Shown here one piece after another: positions 5,162 to 7,885 of a DNA stretch of 7,885 nucleotides; position 1 is the stretch's first letter, and each line of letters opens with the position of its first letter. The position numbers were made by a program, and so were the translations under genes. The notes under the pieces were generated by a model that saw only the letters and a program-made list of their open reading frames with translations, was not told the origin of the DNA and ran no database searches. This DNA is from Methylorubrum extorquens (GTDB lineage Bacteria; Pseudomonadota; Alphaproteobacteria; Rhizobiales; Beijerinckiaceae). Where the stretch lies: positions 1 through 7,885 of the forward strand of contig JAEUAC010000361.1 in assembly GCA_019695455.1 (NCBI GenBank), written 5' to 3'.

Positions 5162-7078
5162 TTACGCGGGTGCGAGCGCACGCGCCGTCGTCTCGTCGGG
5201 TCCGGGCAGGGTCTGGCGGAGCGAGGGCGCCTCGCCGATCTGCGTCTCCCGCAGGGTCTCGCGGGCCGCGTCGGCCTTGCGCTGCCGATCCCACATGGCC
5301 GCATAGACGCCTCCCCGCACGAGGAGGTCGTCGTGCGTGCCGCGCTCGACGATCTGCCCCGAATCGAGGACCAGGATCTCGTCGGCGTTGATCACGGTCG
5401 AGAGCCTGTGCGCGATGACGATCGTCGTGCGACCCTCCGACACGAGGTCCAGCGCGTCCTGGATCTCGCGTTCCGTGAACGAATCGAGGGCGGACGTCGC
5501 CTCGTCGAGGAGGAGGATCGGCGGCGCCTTCAGGATGGTGCGGGCGATCGCGACCCGCTGCTTCTCGCCGCCCGAGAGCTTCAGGCCCCGCTCGCCGACC
5601 GGCGTGTCGTAGCCCTCCGGCAGCGACCGCACGAACTCGTCGATGCGGGCTCGGCGCGCCGCCTCCTCCACCTCGGCCGAGGTGGCGTCGTGGCGCCCGT
5701 AGGCGATGTTGGAGCCGACCGTGTCGTTGAACAGGACGGTATCCTGCGGCACCATGCCGATCGCGTCCCTGAGCGAGGATTGCGTGACGGCCCGGATGTC
5801 CTGGCCGTCGATCGTGATCGCCCCGCCCGTGACGTCGTAGAACCGGAAGATGAGCCGCGAGATGGTCGACTTGCCGGCGCCGGACGGCCCGACGATCGCG
5901 ACCGTGCGACCCGCCGGAACCTCGAAGCTGATCCCCTTCAGGATCGGCCGGGCGGGCGTGTATGCGAAGGTGACGTTCTCGAACCGCAGCACGCCGTCCG
6001 ACACGACGAGCGGCAGGGCGCCGGCCGCATCCGCGATCTCGGGGGCCTTCCCGATGATGCGGAACATGTCGTCGATGTCGATCAGCGCCTGTTTGATCTC
6101 GCGATACAGCATGCCCATGAAGTTGAGCGGGATCGCGAGCTGCACAAGCATCGAATTCACGAGGACGAAGGAGCCGATCGAGGCGCGCCCCGCCATGATG
6201 TCGCGCGCCGTCATCACCATGATGACCGTCATGCCGATGGAGAAGATGACGGCCTGCCCGGCGTTCAGCACCGCGAGCGACGTGTAGGTCTGCGTGGAGG
6301 CCTTCTCGTAGCGGGCCATGGAGCGGTCGTACCGGTCCGATTCGCGGCGCTCGGCCCCGAAATACTTCACCGTCTCGAAGTTGAGCAGCGAATCGACCGC
6401 CCGGACGTTCGCGTCCGTGTCGGATTCGTTCATCTGCTGGCGGATGGCGATCCGCCACTCGGTCGCCTTGTAGGTGTAGGCGAGATAGGCCGCCACCATG
6501 ACGAGGACGATGCCCGAATAGGCGAGGTCGAACTCCCAGGCGAGGATCGCCAGCACCATGGCGAATTCGACGATCGTGGGCACCAGCGTCAGCATGAACA
6601 GCCGCGACAGCTCCTCGATGCCGTTGCGGCCCCGTTCCAGCACGCGCGTCAGCCCGCCGGTCTTCCGCTCCAGGTGGAAGCGGAGCGACAGGGCGTGCAT
6701 GTGATCGAAGGTCTGCTGCGCGAGCCGTCGCACCGCGTGCATGGCGACCTTCGCGAACAGCCCGTCGCGCACCTGCGTCACGAGCTGCTGCAGCGCCCGC
6801 GAGGCCCCGTAGGCCACCGTCAGCAGGATCGGCGCGCCCCAGAGGCCGATCGGGATCGTGCCGCCGCTCGAGATCGCCACGAGCGCGTCCGTCGCCCATT
6901 TGAAGGCGAAGGGCGTCACCATGGTCACGCCCTTCGCCACGAAGAGCAGCCCGAACGCGATGTAGACGCGACGCTGCAGTTCGGGCCGGCCCGAGGGCCA
7001 GAGATAGGGCCAGAGCTTGAGGAAGGTGGCGACGAGGCCGGGGCGGGCCGTGTCCGTCGCCGGCTTGGGAGTGGGCAT
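5162..7078 (-). CDS. atm1: Atm1/HMT1-type ABC exporter, fused permease-ATPase half-transporter
   Basis: Inner-membrane homodimeric exporter of the ABCB7/Atm1 group; characterised members move oxidised glutathione, glutathione-metal or persulfide compounds. The 638 residues comprise a six-helix transmembrane domain (about 36-335) and one ATPase domain (about 360-600): Walker A GPSGAGKST (397-405), Q-loop Gln445, signature LSGGE (501-505), Walker B ILLLDE (521-526) and H-loop His557. Family hallmarks are FKWATDAL and LLNFETVKYFG. From memory of the Novosphingobium Atm1 structure, its glutathione-site residues Tyr195, Arg206, Arg210, Asn269, Gln272, Met320 and Arg323 correspond at a constant +3 offset to Tyr198, Arg209, Arg213, Asn272, Gln275, Met323 and Arg326 here; Met317 is Phe320. 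The start is ATG at 7078; the frame stays open further upstream, but that stretch lies over the LysM gene and is Arg/Pro-rich shadow sequence. A GTG directly precedes the ATG. psd follows after 9 bp. Confidence 0.93.
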   Translation of the reverse strand: MPTPKPATDTARPGLVATFLKLWPYLWPSGRPELQRRVYIAFGLLFVAKGVTMVTPFAFKWATDALVAISSGGTIPIGLWGAPILLTVAYGASRALQQLVTQVRDGLFAKVAMHAVRRLAQQTFDHMHALSLRFHLERKTGGLTRVLERGRNGIEELSRLFMLTLVPTIVEFAMVLAILAWEFDLAYSGIVLVMVAAYLAYTYKATEWRIAIRQQMNESDTDANVRAVDSLLNFETVKYFGAERRESDRYDRSMARYEKASTQTYTSLAVLNAGQAVIFSIGMTVIMVMTARDIMAGRASIGSFVLVNSMLVQLAIPLNFMGMLYREIKQALIDIDDMFRIIGKAPEIADAAGALPLVVSDGVLRFENVTFAYTPARPILKGISFEVPAGRTVAIVGPSGAGKSTISRLIFRFYDVTGGAITIDGQDIRAVTQSSLRDAIGMVPQDTVLFNDTVGSNIAYGRHDATSAEVEEAARRARIDEFVRSLPEGYDTPVGERGLKLSGGEKQRVAIARTILKAPPILLLDEATSALDSFTEREIQDALDLVSEGRTTIVIAHRLSTVINADEILVLDSGQIVERGTHDDLLVRGGVYAAMWDRQRKADAARETLRETQIGEAPSLRQTLPGPDETTARALAPA

Positions 7079-7139
7079 CACGCGATCCGGTTGGCGCGCA
7101 TATAGGCGAGGCGGGGCGGCGATGCACGCCTTCGCAGGA

Positions 7140-7885
7140 TCACCGCGTGGGCAGAACGAAGACCTGGCCGGGATAGATGAGATCGGGATCGCGGATCTGC
7201 GGCGCGTTCGCGTCGTAGATCTCCGTGTAGCGCAGGCCCGCCCCATAGACCTTCTTGGAGATGCGCCAGAGCGAATCGCCCCGCGACACGATGGAGGTCG
7301 CGACCTCGGCGACGGTGACGCGGCCGGGATCGGAGGCGGTCTGGGCGGGAGGCGTCCGCGTCGCGGCCTGCGGCCCGGAGCGGGACGGGTCCGCCGTCGC
7401 GCCGGCCCGACCCGGCGTCGAGCCGGGCGCGGCACCCGCCTCGGCTCCTCGCACCGGTGCCGCGGCTCCATCGGACGGAACCGCCCCCGGGATCGGGGCT
7501 GGCGGGGATGCGCCACCGGTCGCGCCGGAGCCGGAGCCCGCCCTGTCGGCCGGGGCGGAGGGGATCGGGCTCGCGACCGGCGGTGCGGCCGCGACGACCG
7601 ACGGCGCAGGAACCGTGAACGGCACCTCCGCGCGGCTCCCCACGGCGCCGGTCGTGCCGTCGACCTCGTCGAGCCGCACCCGGTAATCCCCCGGCCTGAT
7701 CCCGCGGCCGATGTCGAAGCTCAGCCGGCCGTCGGGCCCCGTCCGGCCGGGCGCCACGAAGGTGTCGTTCAGGTAGAGGCGGAGCGTCGTCCCCGGCGCA
7801 GCCTCGCCCGACACGAAGAGGCGCCCCTCGCCTTCCGCCTCGACGGTCGCGATCCGCAGCGGGCGCGACGACGCGGCGGCACCAG
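7140..7885 (-). CDS. LysM-domain cell-envelope protein with Ala/Pro-rich linker, 5' partial
   Basis: Likely a peptidoglycan-binding envelope protein; no enzymatic domain is visible. The frame is open to the right edge, so the N-terminus is missing, and 247 residues are seen. First comes a beta-rich Ig-like module (about 8-90) with repeated features such as LRIATVEAEGEGRLFVSG, PGTTLRLYLND and PGDYRVRLDEVD, typical of alphaproteobacterial LysM proteins. Next is a ~100-residue linker made mostly of Ala, Pro, Gly, Ser and Thr (about 91-190), likely extended and disordered. The last ~49 residues are a single LysM: VSRGDSLWRIS, KVYG, RYTEIYDAN, IYPGQVFVLP. The TGA at 7142-7140 is 61 bp before the exporter ATG, with no convincing terminator between, so readthrough into the exporter operon is possible. 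An in-frame GTG at 7814 is not the start, because conserved sequence continues upstream of it. The function is inferred from domains only. Confidence 0.85.
   Translation of the reverse strand, partial: GAAASSRPLRIATVEAEGEGRLFVSGEAAPGTTLRLYLNDTFVAPGRTGPDGRLSFDIGRGIRPGDYRVRLDEVDGTTGAVGSRAEVPFTVPAPSVVAAAPPVASPIPSAPADRAGSGSGATGGASPPAPIPGAVPSDGAAAPVRGAEAGAAPGSTPGRAGATADPSRSGPQAATRTPPAQTASDPGRVTVAEVATSIVSRGDSLWRISKKVYGAGLRYTEIYDANAPQIRDPDLIYPGQVFVLPTR

Noticed and set aside
1..7078. A shared glutathione circuit between the GsiA-like importer ATPase and the Atm1-like exporter
   Set aside because: They are on opposite strands, about 4 kb apart, and substrate labels for both families are loose in alphaproteobacteria; proximity alone does not support a link.
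4427..7105. An 892-codon open frame on the plus strand opposite psd and the exporter
   Set aside because: Its translation is Arg/Asp/His/Gly-rich without any family motif, and the other strand encodes clear Psd and Atm1 proteins. Long antisense open frames are normal in GC-rich DNA because stop codons are rare.
4443..7127. An 894-codon minus-strand frame overlapping exporter and psd in another frame
   Set aside because: Arg/Ala/Gly-rich shadow translation; the recognised proteins lie in a different frame with all catalytic motifs.
7079..7516. N-terminal extension of the exporter to an ATG at 7516
   Set aside because: The added 146 residues are Arg/Pro-rich and are read out of frame over the LysM gene; the family-like N-terminus begins at the ATG at 7078.

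Overview
The window looks like a chromosomal housekeeping segment from a GC-rich alphaproteobacterium, most likely Hyphomicrobiales (Rhizobiales). The clues are the strong G/C bias at third codon positions, the maf-yacG-tRNA-Phe cluster, a short-spacer YacG, a short type II phosphatidylserine decarboxylase next to pssA, an Atm1-type exporter and a modular LysM protein. I see no mobile element, phage gene, CRISPR array or toxin-antitoxin pair. Base composition and codon use look even throughout.

Layout. 1-1428 (+) is the 3' part of a fused double-ATPase of the GsiA/Opp-Dpp class, cut by the left edge. It converges, with a 19-bp gap, on a minus-strand block. In transcription order (right to left) that block reads: a LysM protein (7885-7140, cut by the right edge), an Atm1/HMT1-type ABC exporter (7078-5162), psd (5152-4451), pssA (4408-3521); then, after a gap holding an oppositely oriented small ORF (3379-3576, +), maf (3294-2653), yacG (2656-2441, start overlapping the maf stop), tRNA-Phe(GAA) (2404-2329) and plsC (about 2167-1448).

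How the genes fit together. Three of them act on phospholipids: PlsC makes phosphatidate from lysophosphatidate, PssA makes phosphatidylserine from CDP-diacylglycerol, and Psd decarboxylates it to phosphatidylethanolamine. The Atm1-like exporter, psd and pssA are tightly spaced (9 and 42 bp) and are probably one transcript. The psd ribosome-binding site lies directly against the exporter stop codon. Maf (nucleotide pyrophosphatase) and YacG (gyrase inhibitor) form a translationally coupled pair upstream of the tRNA.

I did not find a clear undescribed system. The items most worth a second look are the unannotated-looking 65-codon plus-strand ORF that overlaps the pssA 3' end, a pair of direct repeats two helical turns apart in the divergent gap beside it, two tandem GC-rich dyads between tRNA-Phe and plsC, and the operon-like linkage of an Atm1-type exporter with the phosphatidylethanolamine pathway.
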